Assembly (NCBI RefSeq): GCF_011305995.1 | Contig: NZ_CP049910.1 | Coordinates: 5,408,501 to 5,472,500 of the forward strand | DNA from: Diaphorobacter sp. HDW4A | Lineage (GTDB): Bacteria > Pseudomonadota > Gammaproteobacteria > Burkholderiales > Burkholderiaceae_C | Direction: 5' to 3' | Length of the DNA stretch: 64,000 nt | Shown: in pieces, positions 26,367 through 35,548 of the stretch | How the letters are laid out: every line of letters begins with the position of its first letter | Position numbering within the stretch: the first letter of the stretch is position 1 | Notes under the pieces: model-generated | Seen by the model: only the letters and a program-made list of their open reading frames with translations | What the model was told of the DNA's origin: nothing | Database searches by the model: none | Translations under genes and position numbers: made by a program

Positions 26367-26475
26367 GGCGGTGTCTCCTTCGCTCGGGTTGCATGTATGC
26401 GCCCGATTCTTGTGAGCGGCGACACACGGGAAATCGTCTGAAGGGACTACCGGAGTGACCGATGCGGTGCTGCGG

Positions 26476-28029
26476 TCACTTCATGGCGGAGGGCCCGCGC
26501 CGGTACTGCATGGCCTCGGCGATGTGGGCGGCGCTGATATGGTCGCTGCCCGCGAGATCGGCAATCGTGCGTGCCACTTTCAGCGCGCGGTGCGTGCTGC
26601 GCGCCGACCAGCCGAGCCGCGTGGCGGCGGTTTGCAGAAAGCGCGCGGCGGCGTCGTCGAGCTGCGCATGCTGGTCGATGTCGCGCCCTTGTAAGCGCTG
26701 GTTGGCGCAGCCCTGGCGCGCGAGGGCGCGGGTGGCCGCCTGCGTGATGCGCTCGCGCATGGCGGCGGTGCTCTCGCCTGCGGGGGCGTTGATCAGCTCC
26801 TCGGGCGGCAGGGCGGGCACTTCGACATGCAGGTCGATGCGGTCGAGCAGCGGCCCGCTGAGCTTGGCCTGATAGCGCGCGATCTGCTCGGGCGAGCAAC
26901 GGCAGTGGCGCTGCTGCGAGCCGAGATAGCCGCAGGGGCAGGGATTCATGGCAGCGACCAGAGTAAATCGAGCTGGGAATTCCGCGCGCTGCGCCGCGCG
27001 CGAGATGGTGATGGTGCCGGTCTCGAGCGGCTCGCGCAGCGCCTCCAGCGCGTTGCGGGTGAACTCGGGAAACTCGTCGAGAAACAGCACGCCCTCGTGC
27101 GCGAGCGAGATTTCACCGGGCCGGGGTGGCGATCCCCCGCCCACCAGCGCGACCGCGCTGCAGGTGTGGTGCGGATGGCTGGTGCGCCGCCGCATCCATT
27201 CCTCGGGCGTGAAGCGACCCGCGAGGCTGGCGATGGCGGCGCTCTCCAGCGCCTGCTCAAGCGTCATTGGAGGCAGCAGGCCCGCAAAGCGCTGCGCGAG
27301 CATGGACTTGCCCGATCCCGGAGGGCCGACGAACAGCATGCCGTGCATCCCGGCGGCGGCGATCTCCATGGCGCGCTTGGCGGCGATCTGGCCTTTCACA
27401 TCGGCGAGGTCGGGGCCGGTTTCCTGCGGTGCGGTGTTGCGCGGGCGCATGAGCTGCAGCGCGGGGGCGTCGGCTTCACCATTGGCACGCGTCTGTGCGT
27501 CGGCGGGCAGAAAGTGCTGGACGACATCAAGCAGATGCTCCGCACGGTAGATATGTGCATCGGGCACGAGCGCGGCTTCTTCGGCGCTGCCGGGTGGCAG
27601 CACCTGCCGCAGGTCGGGCGCGTGGGACGATTGCGCGCGGATCGCCAGGCCCGTGGCGAGCGCGCCGCGCACCGGCCGCAATGCGCCCGACAACGACAGC
27701 TCGCCCGCGAACTCGTAGCCCGTGAAGCGGCTGCCGTCGATCTGCCCACTGGCCGCGAGAATGCCCATGGCGATCGGCAGATCGAAGCGTCCCGAATCCT
27801 TGGGCAGATCGGCGGGCGCGAGGTTCACGGTGATCTTCTTGTTGCCCGGAAATTCGAGCCCCGAGTTCTGCAGCGCCGAGCGCACCCGTTCGCGCGCTTC
27901 CTTCACCTCGACATCGGCCAGACCCACCAGTGTGAAGCTCGGAAGCCCGTTGGCCAGATGCACCTCCACGGTGACCGGCATGGCCTGCAGACCCGTGAGG
28001 GCGCGGCTTTGCACTAAAGCGAGACTCAT
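26476..28029 (-). CDS. comM: ComM/YifB family AAA+ ATPase
   Basis: About 517 residues from ATG 28029 (MSLALVQSR). The N-terminal ChlI-type domain has PVTVEVHLANGLPSFTLVGL and KITVNLAPADLPKDSGRFDL. The AAA+ core has Walker A GPPGSGKSMLA and Walker B GVLFLDEFPEF, and a CPCGY-CRCSPEQ cysteine cluster follows. The C-terminal domain includes STHRALKVARTIADLAGSDHI. ComM is a hexameric helicase that promotes branch migration during natural transformation. It is divergent from the torF-glnK-amtB operon, whose NtrC site lies 56 bases from this start. Confidence 0.92.
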   Translation of the reverse strand: MSLALVQSRALTGLQAMPVTVEVHLANGLPSFTLVGLADVEVKEARERVRSALQNSGLEFPGNKKITVNLAPADLPKDSGRFDLPIAMGILAASGQIDGSRFTGYEFAGELSLSGALRPVRGALATGLAIRAQSSHAPDLRQVLPPGSAEEAALVPDAHIYRAEHLLDVVQHFLPADAQTRANGEADAPALQLMRPRNTAPQETGPDLADVKGQIAAKRAMEIAAAGMHGMLFVGPPGSGKSMLAQRFAGLLPPMTLEQALESAAIASLAGRFTPEEWMRRRTSHPHHTCSAVALVGGGSPPRPGEISLAHEGVLFLDEFPEFTRNALEALREPLETGTITISRAAQRAEFPARFTLVAAMNPCPCGYLGSQQRHCRCSPEQIARYQAKLSGPLLDRIDLHVEVPALPPEELINAPAGESTAAMRERITQAATRALARQGCANQRLQGRDIDQHAQLDDAAARFLQTAATRLGWSARSTHRALKVARTIADLAGSDHISAAHIAEAMQYRRGPSAMK

Positions 28030-28084
28030 GCTGTTGGCACTCCCCAGTGAGGTGCGCGACAAGACGCGCAAAACCGGCTACTTT

Positions 28085-28101
28085 GGCACCAATATGGTGC
28101 G
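28085..28101. promoter_or_regulatory. NtrC-binding site (enhancer)
   Basis: GGCACCAATATGGTGCG matches the enteric NtrC consensus TGCACC-A-WWW-T-GGTGCA at 15 of 17 positions, with both GCACC/GGTGC arms intact. Its centre is about 118 bases upstream of the start site expected from the sigma-54 promoter, a normal enhancer distance. Confidence 0.75.
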
Positions 28102-28184
28102 AATTGCAGGGAGATCAGGTGTGTAACTGCCTGTGATCAACATTTTCGGTGCAGATACCTCAATAAAACACAGGTTTTTCACGG

Positions 28185-28201
28185 TGGCACGGTCCGTGCT
28201 T
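28185..28201 (+). promoter_or_regulatory. Sigma-54 promoter of torF-glnK-amtB
   Basis: TGGCAC-GGTCC-GTGCTT carries the invariant GG at -24 and GC at -12 with the required ten-base spacing. Only the base before TGC departs from the TTGC consensus. It lies 49 bases before the torF start codon. Confidence 0.75.
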
Positions 28202-28249
28202 TGAAAGGTGTAACTACCCATTTCACAACTTGTACTACCTGGAGAAATC

Positions 28250-29378
<1,129 letters not shown>

Positions 29379-29425
29379 GCGGGCACAAGCTCGTCCCTTA
29401 CCAAGATTCACCAAGAAGTTCTGCC

Positions 29426-30844
29426 ATGAAAAAACTGCTTGCTTCATTCCTTCTGGGGTTCAGTCTGCTGGCCGGTGGTTCGGCTGCACTGGCTCAGGCT
29501 CCTGCAGCGTCCGAGCCGGTGGCCGCCACCGCAGCGGCACCAGCCGATACCTCCGCCGCCGCTGCGCCTGCAGCAGCAGCCCCCGCCGCTGATGCCGCTG
29601 CTCCGGCTGCAGCACCTGCGCCGGTACCCAAGATCGATTCGGGCGACACCGCCTGGATGCTGACCTCCACGCTGCTCGTGATCCTGATGATCATCCCGGG
29701 TCTGGCGCTGTTCTACGGTGGTCTCGGTCGCTCCAAGAACATGCTGTCCGTGTTGATGCAGGTGTTCGTGATCTTCTCGCTGATCTCCATTCTGTGGGCC
29801 GTCTACGGCTACAGCCTGGCGTTCGCGGGTGAGGGCAAGTTCATTGGCGGTTTCGACAAGCTGTTCCTCAAGGGCGTGAATCTCGAGTCCTTCGGCGCGC
29901 TGACGACGATCCCCGAATACGTGTTCGTCGCCTTCCAGGGCACGTTCGCCGCCATCACCGTAGCGCTGATCGTGGGTGCCTTTGCCGAACGTGCCAAGTT
30001 TGCTGCCGTGCTGATCTTCTCGGCCATCTGGTTCACCTTCAGCTATCTGCCGATGGCGCACATCGTTTGGGGCGGCGGTCTGCTGGCGGCTGACGGCGCG
30101 CTCGATTTCGCTGGTGGCACCGTGGTGCACATCAACGCCGGTATCGCCGGTTTGGTCGGTGCCTACATGGTGGGCAAGCGCGTGGGTTTCGGCAAGGAAG
30201 CGTTCACGCCTCACTCCCTGACATTGACCATGGTCGGCGCATCGCTGCTGTGGGTGGGCTGGTTCGGTTTCAACGCCGGTTCCGCCGGTGCCGCCAACGC
30301 CATCGCTGGTCTGGCTTTCGTGAACACGGTTCTGGCCACTGCTGCTGCGACGCTGTCCTGGATTGCCGGTGAAGCACTGCACAAGGGCAAGGCTTCGATG
30401 TTGGGTGCCGCATCCGGTGCCGTTGCGGGTCTGGTGGGCGTGACGCCTGCAGCCGGTTTCGTCGGTCCGATGGGCTCCATCGTGATCGGTCTGATCTGCG
30501 GCATCGTCTGCCTCTGGGGTGTGGGTGGTCTGAAGCGCATGCTCAAGGCCGACGACGCATTCGACGCGTTCGGTGTGCATGGCGTGGGCGGTATCGTCGG
30601 CGCGATCCTGACCGGCGTGTTCGCTGCGCCCAGCCTGGGCGGCGTGCAGCCAGCCGACTTCGCGATGGGTCACCAAGTGTGGGTGCAGATCAAAAGCGTG
30701 GTCTTCACCATCGTGTGGTCTGGCGTGGTGGCGTTCATTGCGTACAAGGTGGCCGATCTGGTCGTGGGTCTGCGTGTCAGCGAAGAAGCAGAGCGCGAAG
30801 GTCTGGACATCACTTCGCACGGCGAAACGGCTTATCACCGTTGA
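29426..30844 (+). CDS. amtB: Ammonium channel
   Basis: A 472-residue Amt-family channel. A cleavable signal peptide (1-24) is followed by an unusually long Ala/Pro-rich segment (about 25-70). Eleven membrane helices then begin at DTAWMLTSTLLVILMIIPGLA. Recognisable family parts are ALFYGGLGRSKNMLS, the pore His regions VVHINAGIAGLVGA and FGVHGVGGIVGAILTG, and the C-terminal GLDITSHGETAYHR that contacts GlnK. It moves ammonium across the inner membrane. It is last in the operon and followed by a strong terminator. Confidence 0.93.
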   Translation: MKKLLASFLLGFSLLAGGSAALAQAPAASEPVAATAAAPADTSAAAAPAAAAPAADAAAPAAAPAPVPKIDSGDTAWMLTSTLLVILMIIPGLALFYGGLGRSKNMLSVLMQVFVIFSLISILWAVYGYSLAFAGEGKFIGGFDKLFLKGVNLESFGALTTIPEYVFVAFQGTFAAITVALIVGAFAERAKFAAVLIFSAIWFTFSYLPMAHIVWGGGLLAADGALDFAGGTVVHINAGIAGLVGAYMVGKRVGFGKEAFTPHSLTLTMVGASLLWVGWFGFNAGSAGAANAIAGLAFVNTVLATAAATLSWIAGEALHKGKASMLGAASGAVAGLVGVTPAAGFVGPMGSIVIGLICGIVCLWGVGGLKRMLKADDAFDAFGVHGVGGIVGAILTGVFAAPSLGGVQPADFAMGHQVWVQIKSVVFTIVWSGVVAFIAYKVADLVVGLRVSEEAEREGLDITSHGETAYHR

Positions 30845-30933
30845 GCGTGGTGTTGGTGGGGGATTCGTGTGGTGGCGCGAATTTCCTTGCCTTCAAAATT
30901 TTAGATAGGCGAGTTGTTATCCTCCGACGATTG

Positions 30934-30968
30934 GGCCCGCAGTTTGCGGGCCTTCTTTTTTGTTTTTT
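30934..30968 (+). terminator. Rho-independent terminator of amtB
   Basis: GGCCCGCA and TGCGGGCC form an 8-bp GC stem with a GTT loop, followed by TTCTTTTTTGTTTTTT. It lies 90 bases after the amtB stop and directly before the third copy of the long repeat. Confidence 0.85.
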
Positions 30969-31172
30969 GGCTTCTGCTGTGTTGTTGAGTGTGGAGGCCG
31001 GGACTGCCCCCGGCGGGGCAATCACTTTTTGCTCGGCGCGCAAAAAGTAATCAAAAACGCGCTTTGAAGGCATGCGGCAAAACTCTCTGCGAGTCCTTCG
31101 GACTCTCCGTTCAAACAGCTTGCCGCAAAAGTGATTTGAAGAGGTGCGTTCGGCACTTTGCTTCGCTCGTGC
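30966..31172 (+). repeat. About 205-bp multi-hairpin repeat, copy 3 of four
   Basis: It holds TGCCCC-CGGC-GGGGCA (31005-31020), ACTTTTTGC (31024-31032) with GCAAAAAGT (31040-31048), and a long stem TGCGGCAA (31073-31080) with TTGCCGCA (31120-31127). In that stem other copies read CCGGCGG/CCGCCGG. An internal hairpin GAGTCC-TTC-GGACTC takes the place of the weaker inner stem of copies 1 and 4. It lies between the amtB terminator and the lactonase gene. Confidence 0.75.
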
Positions 31173-31215
31173 TCTTGCTCGCTGCTTCGCGCTCGAGGTG
31201 GGGAATAATGTTTGT

Positions 31216-32181
31216 ATGAACATTCCTCTGTCTTTTGATCCATGGAATGCCGTGCCGGGCTCTGTGGCTGCTTTGAGCGAATCGCCGTTTTGGCATCCAC
31301 TCGAAGCGCGTCTCTACTGGGTCGATATCGCGGGTCGCGCGCTGTTGCGTTGGCGTCCGGGTGATGCGCAGGTTGAGCGCTGGGATATGCCTTCCGAGCC
31401 GGGGTGCATTGCGCCTGCGCGGGCGGGAGGAGTGGCTGCGGGGCTGGTGGTGGCGCTGCGGGATCGGATCTGCCATGCGGCTGCCTGGGGTGGGGCGTTG
31501 CGAGAGGTGGCGCGATTGCCTGTGGATGCCGCTTCGCAGCGGGCGAATGATGGCAAGTGCGATGCGTTGGGGCGCCTCTGGGTGGGTACGGTGCATGAAC
31601 CCGCCAGTGGGCCGCGTCAGCCGGTGGCGGGTTTGTATTGCGTGGATCTCCGCTCGGCTTCCGAATCGTCCGTTCGTCTGATGCTCGACGGCGTGGCCAC
31701 GGCCAATGGGCTGGCTTGGTCGCCGGACGGGGATCGCATGTATTGGAGCGATACGCCCGCGCATGCGATCCGGGTGTGGGACTGTGATGCGCGCCTGGAG
31801 CCGGTGGGTGCTCCGCGTGAATTTCATGCGTTTGTGCACAAACCTGCGGGTTGGCAGCCGGGCATGGCGGGCTATGGCGGGCGGCCGGACGGGGCGACGG
31901 TGGATGCGGAAGGCAACTACTGGTGCGCGATGTATGAAGGCGCGCGGGTGCTGCAGTTTTCACCCGATGGAGTCCTGCTTGCCGAGTTGGCGGTGCCCGT
32001 GCAATGCCCGACCATGCCATGTCTGGGCGGGCCTTCCGACGATACTTGGTTGTTTGTTTCTTCTGCGCGGCACGGTCGTTTGGTGGAAGAAATTGCACGG
32101 TTGCCTGCTTCGGGGCAGATGCTGTACCGCGCCTCGGACGTCAAAGGCTTGCCGGTGCAGTGGTGCGAGATCGGTGTTTGA
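31216..32181 (+). CDS. SMP-30/gluconolactonase/LRE-family lactonase
   Basis: A 321-residue six-bladed beta-propeller of the SMP-30 family. Metal-ligand regions are visible in order: the Glu in VAALSESPFWHPLEARLYWVD, the Asn/Asp in SQRANDGKCDALGRLWVGT, the Asn in TANGLAWSPDGDRMYWSDT and the Asp in GRPDGATVDAEGNYWCAMYE. Enzymes of this family hydrolyse sugar lactones such as L-arabinono- or D-galactonolactone. No sugar catabolic genes adjoin it, so the substrate is open. The start at ATG 31216 follows directly on the repeat; no strong ribosome-binding site is seen. Confidence 0.87.
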   Translation: MNIPLSFDPWNAVPGSVAALSESPFWHPLEARLYWVDIAGRALLRWRPGDAQVERWDMPSEPGCIAPARAGGVAAGLVVALRDRICHAAAWGGALREVARLPVDAASQRANDGKCDALGRLWVGTVHEPASGPRQPVAGLYCVDLRSASESSVRLMLDGVATANGLAWSPDGDRMYWSDTPAHAIRVWDCDARLEPVGAPREFHAFVHKPAGWQPGMAGYGGRPDGATVDAEGNYWCAMYEGARVLQFSPDGVLLAELAVPVQCPTMPCLGGPSDDTWLFVSSARHGRLVEEIARLPASGQMLYRASDVKGLPVQWCEIGV

Positions 32182-32202
32182 GCGGATTTCCGGGAGGTGG
32201 AT

Positions 32203-32712
32203 ATGCAGGTTTTCAGTTGGTTGAAGAAGAGCGTTCTGGCGTTGATGCTGTTGGCGGGCGCGACGTCCGCTTTTGCCTCTAGGGACATCACGAATCGGGA
32301 TCTGCAGGCGCTGCATGGCTTGAAGGCCGTGGTGCTGCTCGATCCCGAGTTGGACGAGGCCGCCGCTGCCGCCGGGGTGACGTCTGCGCTGATTGCGCGG
32401 CGCACTGCGGTTTATCTGCGGGATGTGGGGGTGCGGGTGGTTGACGATTCGGCGCTGGCGCCCGGGGATCGCGGCGCGGCGGCCACCTTGTTGATCCAGT
32501 TCGGCGCGGCCAAGGGGGAGGCGAGGCGCACCGATACTTTTGTCACCATCAATGTGCTGCGCGAGAAGGCGAACGAAGCTGCCACGCAGCCGGTCTATGT
32601 TGCGCAGGAGCGCGGGCTGGCGCGGGGCAAGGTGACGCGCAACTATTTCATGCGGGAGCTGGATCTGGCGCTCAACATGCTGCGCGAGGATCTGCGCCGG
32701 GCGCGACGTTGA
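32203..32712 (+). CDS. Secreted protein of unknown function
   Basis: About 169 residues from ATG 32203, preceded by GGGAGG (32192-32197). A clear signal peptide (LKKSVLALMLLAGATSAFAS) is followed by a soluble alpha/beta region: DLQALHGLKAVVLLDPELDEA, YLRDVGVRVVDDSALAPGD, TLLIQFGAAKGEARRTDTFV and MRELDLALNMLREDLRR. The pattern of a strand, a regulatory Asp-rich turn and a long last helix resembles small periplasmic proteins of unknown role found in Comamonadaceae. It is 21 bases after the lactonase and may be cotranscribed. Confidence 0.7.
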   Translation: MQVFSWLKKSVLALMLLAGATSAFASRDITNRDLQALHGLKAVVLLDPELDEAAAAAGVTSALIARRTAVYLRDVGVRVVDDSALAPGDRGAAATLLIQFGAAKGEARRTDTFVTINVLREKANEAATQPVYVAQERGLARGKVTRNYFMRELDLALNMLREDLRRARR

Positions 32713-32825
32713 GCTGAGCTGAGGCTTCCAGTTCAGGGCGGATCGCCAATTCGCTCACATCTGCTTTTCAAAAAAATCACAAACCCCGCGCGGCGTTTGA
32801 CGGGCTTGGGCGCTACCATCCCGGC

Positions 32826-33956
32826 ATGGAATCTGCAGCGCTTCTTTCCCCGATCATCGAACGTGTGCGCGAGAGTGCGCACTCGGGCCACGCCCTGCGC
32901 ATCCGCGGCGGTGGCACCAAGGACTTTGTGGGCGGCGCCTCGGCGGCGTCCGGCCATGCGGAGCGGCTCGACATGCGCGGTTATGTCGGCGTGGTCGATT
33001 ACGAGCCCAGCGAGCTGGTCGTGACCGTCCGCACGGGTACGCCGCTGGCCGAGCTCGAGGCCGAACTCGCCTCGCGTGGCCAGTGCTTGCCGTTCGAGCC
33101 GCCACGGTTTACCGTGGGCGGCACGGTCGGCGGCATGGTGGCATGCGGCCTTTCGGGCCCGGCGCGTGCGAGCGTGGGGGCCGTGCGCGACTATGTGCTC
33201 GGCATCGAGATCATCAACGGCAAGGGCGAGCTGCTGCGCTTCGGCGGGCAGGTGATGAAGAACGTCGCGGGCTACGACGTGTCGCGCCTGATGGCCGGAT
33301 CGTGGGGCACGCTGGGCGTGATCACCGAGGTCAGCCTCAAGGTGCTGCCGGTGCCGGTGGCCGAGACGACGCTGACTTTTGAATGCAATCAAGCCAGCGC
33401 GCTCGCGCGGCTGCATGCCTGGGGAGGGCAGCCCTTGCCACTCAACGCGAGTTGCTGGGTGCAGGATGGTGGCCGGGGCCAGCTTTATGTGCGACTGCGC
33501 GGCGCGCGCGCTGCGGTGGAAGCCGCGTGCGTGAGCATGGGCGGCGAGCGCCACGATGGCGCGGATGTGGCCGCCGACTGGGATGCTTGCCGTGATCACC
33601 AACTACCGTGGTTCGTTGATGGCGCGGCGCAGACGGAGCACGCCCTGTGGCGACTTTCCGTTCCGCAGACCGCGCCGGTGCTGACCCTGCCGCAGGGCGC
33701 GGCGGCACCGCTCGTCGAATGGCAGGGCGCGCTGCGTTGGGTGCATGCGCCCATGGACGCGGGCGATGCGTTGCAGGCGGCGGCGCAGGCGGTGGGCGGC
33801 CACGCGGCGCTGTTCCGCGCGGGCGCGGCGCCGCATCTGGAGGGCAAGGCGCCGAGGCAGGATGCGGCATTGCAGGCCATCAGTCGACGACTCAAGGAGG
33901 CCTTCGATCCGGCGGGCGTCTTCTTCCAACCGCATCGCATGGGCATTGGCGGCTGA
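32826..33956 (+). CDS. glcE: Glycolate oxidase FAD-binding subunit
   Basis: A 376-residue GlcE subunit. The PCMH-type FAD domain has LRIRGGGTKDFVGG, LVVTVRTGTPLAELEAEL, RFTVGGTVGGMVACGLSGPAR and GAVRDYVLGIEIINGKGE, ending at GSWGTLGVITEVSLKVLPV. The glycolate dehydrogenase complex GlcDEF oxidises glycolate to glyoxylate at the membrane and passes electrons to the quinone pool. It is followed by glcF after 60 bases. The catalytic subunit glcD is not upstream; an unknown secreted protein is there instead. Confidence 0.9.
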   Translation: MESAALLSPIIERVRESAHSGHALRIRGGGTKDFVGGASAASGHAERLDMRGYVGVVDYEPSELVVTVRTGTPLAELEAELASRGQCLPFEPPRFTVGGTVGGMVACGLSGPARASVGAVRDYVLGIEIINGKGELLRFGGQVMKNVAGYDVSRLMAGSWGTLGVITEVSLKVLPVPVAETTLTFECNQASALARLHAWGGQPLPLNASCWVQDGGRGQLYVRLRGARAAVEAACVSMGGERHDGADVAADWDACRDHQLPWFVDGAAQTEHALWRLSVPQTAPVLTLPQGAAAPLVEWQGALRWVHAPMDAGDALQAAAQAVGGHAALFRAGAAPHLEGKAPRQDAALQAISRRLKEAFDPAGVFFQPHRMGIGG

Positions 33957-34016
33957 GGCCACCGATCCCGGACGACAGTCCCCAGACCACGACAGACAGA
34001 ATCAGCGAAGCAAGCC

Positions 34017-35264
34017 ATGCAAACACAGCTAGCTCCCGAGTACAAGAACACCCCGCACGGGCAGGAGGCCGAGGCCATTCTGCGCAAGTGCGTGCACTGC
34101 GGTTTCTGCACCGCCACCTGCCCCACATACCAGACGCTCGGCGACGAGCTCGACGGCCCGCGTGGCCGCATTTATCTGATCAAGCAAGTGCTCGAAGGCA
34201 AGCAGCCGACGCGCGCCACGCAGGAGCATCTGGACCGGTGCCTGACCTGCCGCAACTGCGAGAGCACCTGCCCGAGCGGCGTGCAATACGGCCATCTGCT
34301 CGACATCGGTCGTCAGGTGGTCGATGAGAAAGTGCCGCGTCCGGCGGCCGAGCGTTTGAAGCGCTGGGCCTTGAAGGAAGGCATTCCGTCGCCGCTGTTC
34401 GCGCCTGCGATGAAGCTCGGTCAGGCGGTGCGCGGCCTGCTGCCCGAAAGCCTTCAGGCCAAGGTGCCTCCCAAGACTGAACACGGCGCATGGCCCACGC
34501 GCGAGCATGCGCGCAAGGTGCTGCTGCTCGCGGGCTGCGTTCAGCCTGCGATGCTTCCCAATATCAACTATGCGACGGCGCGCGTGCTCGACGCTGCGGG
34601 CGTCCAGACCGTCATCGCGGGCAACGCGGGCTGTTGCGGCGCGGTGAAGTTTCACCTGAATGACCAGGATGGCGGGCGCGTGCAAATGCGCGCCAACATC
34701 GATGCGTGGTGGCCGATGGTATCGTCCGGTCAGGTCGAACACATCGTGGTGAACGCCTCGGGCTGCAGCGCCATGGTCAAGGATTACGCACATGCGTTGA
34801 AGGACGACAAGGCCTATGCCGAGAAGGCGAAACGTATCAGCGCCATCGCACGCGATCTGACCGAGCTGCTGCCTGCGATGCTGCCCGAGCTGGCCGAGAA
34901 ACTGCAGGGCCGCGTGAAGCCACAGGGCAAGCTCGCGTATCACCCGCCATGCACGCTGCAACATGCGCAGAAGCTCAAAGGCGTGGTCGAGCGCGATCTC
35001 GCCAAACTTGGTTTTCAGATGCTGGTATCACGCACCGAATCGCATCTGTGCTGCGGGTCTGCGGGGACTTATTCGATCTTGCAACCAGAGCTGTCCAAGA
35101 CGTTGCGGGAGCGTAAGCTCGCGGCTTTGGATGAGGCTTGTGGGGGGGAGAAGCCTGCGTTGATTTTGTCCAGCAATGTGGGGTGTATTACGCATTTGCA
35201 AAGCGGGACAGGGGTGGCTGTGCGGCACTGGGTTGAGGTGTTGGATGAGGCTCTTTTGAGCTGA
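34017..35264 (+). CDS. glcF: Glycolate oxidase iron-sulfur subunit
   Basis: A 415-residue GlcF subunit. The two N-terminal 4Fe-4S motifs are CVHCGFCTATCPTY and CLTCRNCESTCPSG. The two CCG domains are seen as AGCVQPAMLPNINYATARVL with NAGCCGAVKFHLNDQD, and HPPCTLQHAQKLKG with HLCCGSAGTYSILQ. It carries electrons from the flavin subunits to the membrane. The last 200 bases drift in codon use toward lower GC third positions, then the fourth long repeat follows. Confidence 0.92.
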   Translation: MQTQLAPEYKNTPHGQEAEAILRKCVHCGFCTATCPTYQTLGDELDGPRGRIYLIKQVLEGKQPTRATQEHLDRCLTCRNCESTCPSGVQYGHLLDIGRQVVDEKVPRPAAERLKRWALKEGIPSPLFAPAMKLGQAVRGLLPESLQAKVPPKTEHGAWPTREHARKVLLLAGCVQPAMLPNINYATARVLDAAGVQTVIAGNAGCCGAVKFHLNDQDGGRVQMRANIDAWWPMVSSGQVEHIVVNASGCSAMVKDYAHALKDDKAYAEKAKRISAIARDLTELLPAMLPELAEKLQGRVKPQGKLAYHPPCTLQHAQKLKGVVERDLAKLGFQMLVSRTESHLCCGSAGTYSILQPELSKTLRERKLAALDEACGGEKPALILSSNVGCITHLQSGTGVAVRHWVEVLDEALLS

Positions 35265-35337
35265 GCGCTCTGGCCCTTGTTCTTGTCTTACTCTCTCTCG
35301 CTTGCGGGGGAGGGCTGGGGTGGGGGCTGGTTTTCTT

Positions 35338-35544
35338 TTTTTGCTTTTGTTGGGGCGTTGCTTACGGAGGCCGGGACTGCCCCCGGCGGGGCAATTACTT
35401 TTTGCTTGCGCGCAAAAAGTAATCAAAAACGCGCTTTTGAAGTCATCCGGCGGAACTCGCTGCGTTCCTTCGTCACTCCGCTCTAACAACCGCCGGAAAT
35501 CAGTCTAGAAGAGGTGCATACGGCACTTCGCTGCGCTCGTGCCG
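35338..35544 (+). repeat. About 205-bp multi-hairpin repeat, copy 4 of four
   Basis: It holds TGCCCC-CGGC-GGGGCA (35378-35393), ATTACTTTTTGC (35394-35405) with GCAAAAAGTAAT (35412-35423), a CCGGCGG/CCGCCGG long stem, and a terminal CGGCAC/GTGCCG hairpin near 35521-35544. It occupies the convergent gap between glcF and the molybdoenzyme and ends five bases before the latter's stop. Confidence 0.75.
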
Positions 35545-35548
35545 GTTT

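Noticed and set aside
29444..30838. 464-codon minus-strand open frame over amtB
   Set aside because: Shadow of the amtB reading frame with no recognisable domain.
35277..35486. Small frames inside the long repeats (also near 8771 and 15813)
   Set aside because: They recur only because the repeat recurs; they keep no coding pattern and the conserved element is the hairpin set.
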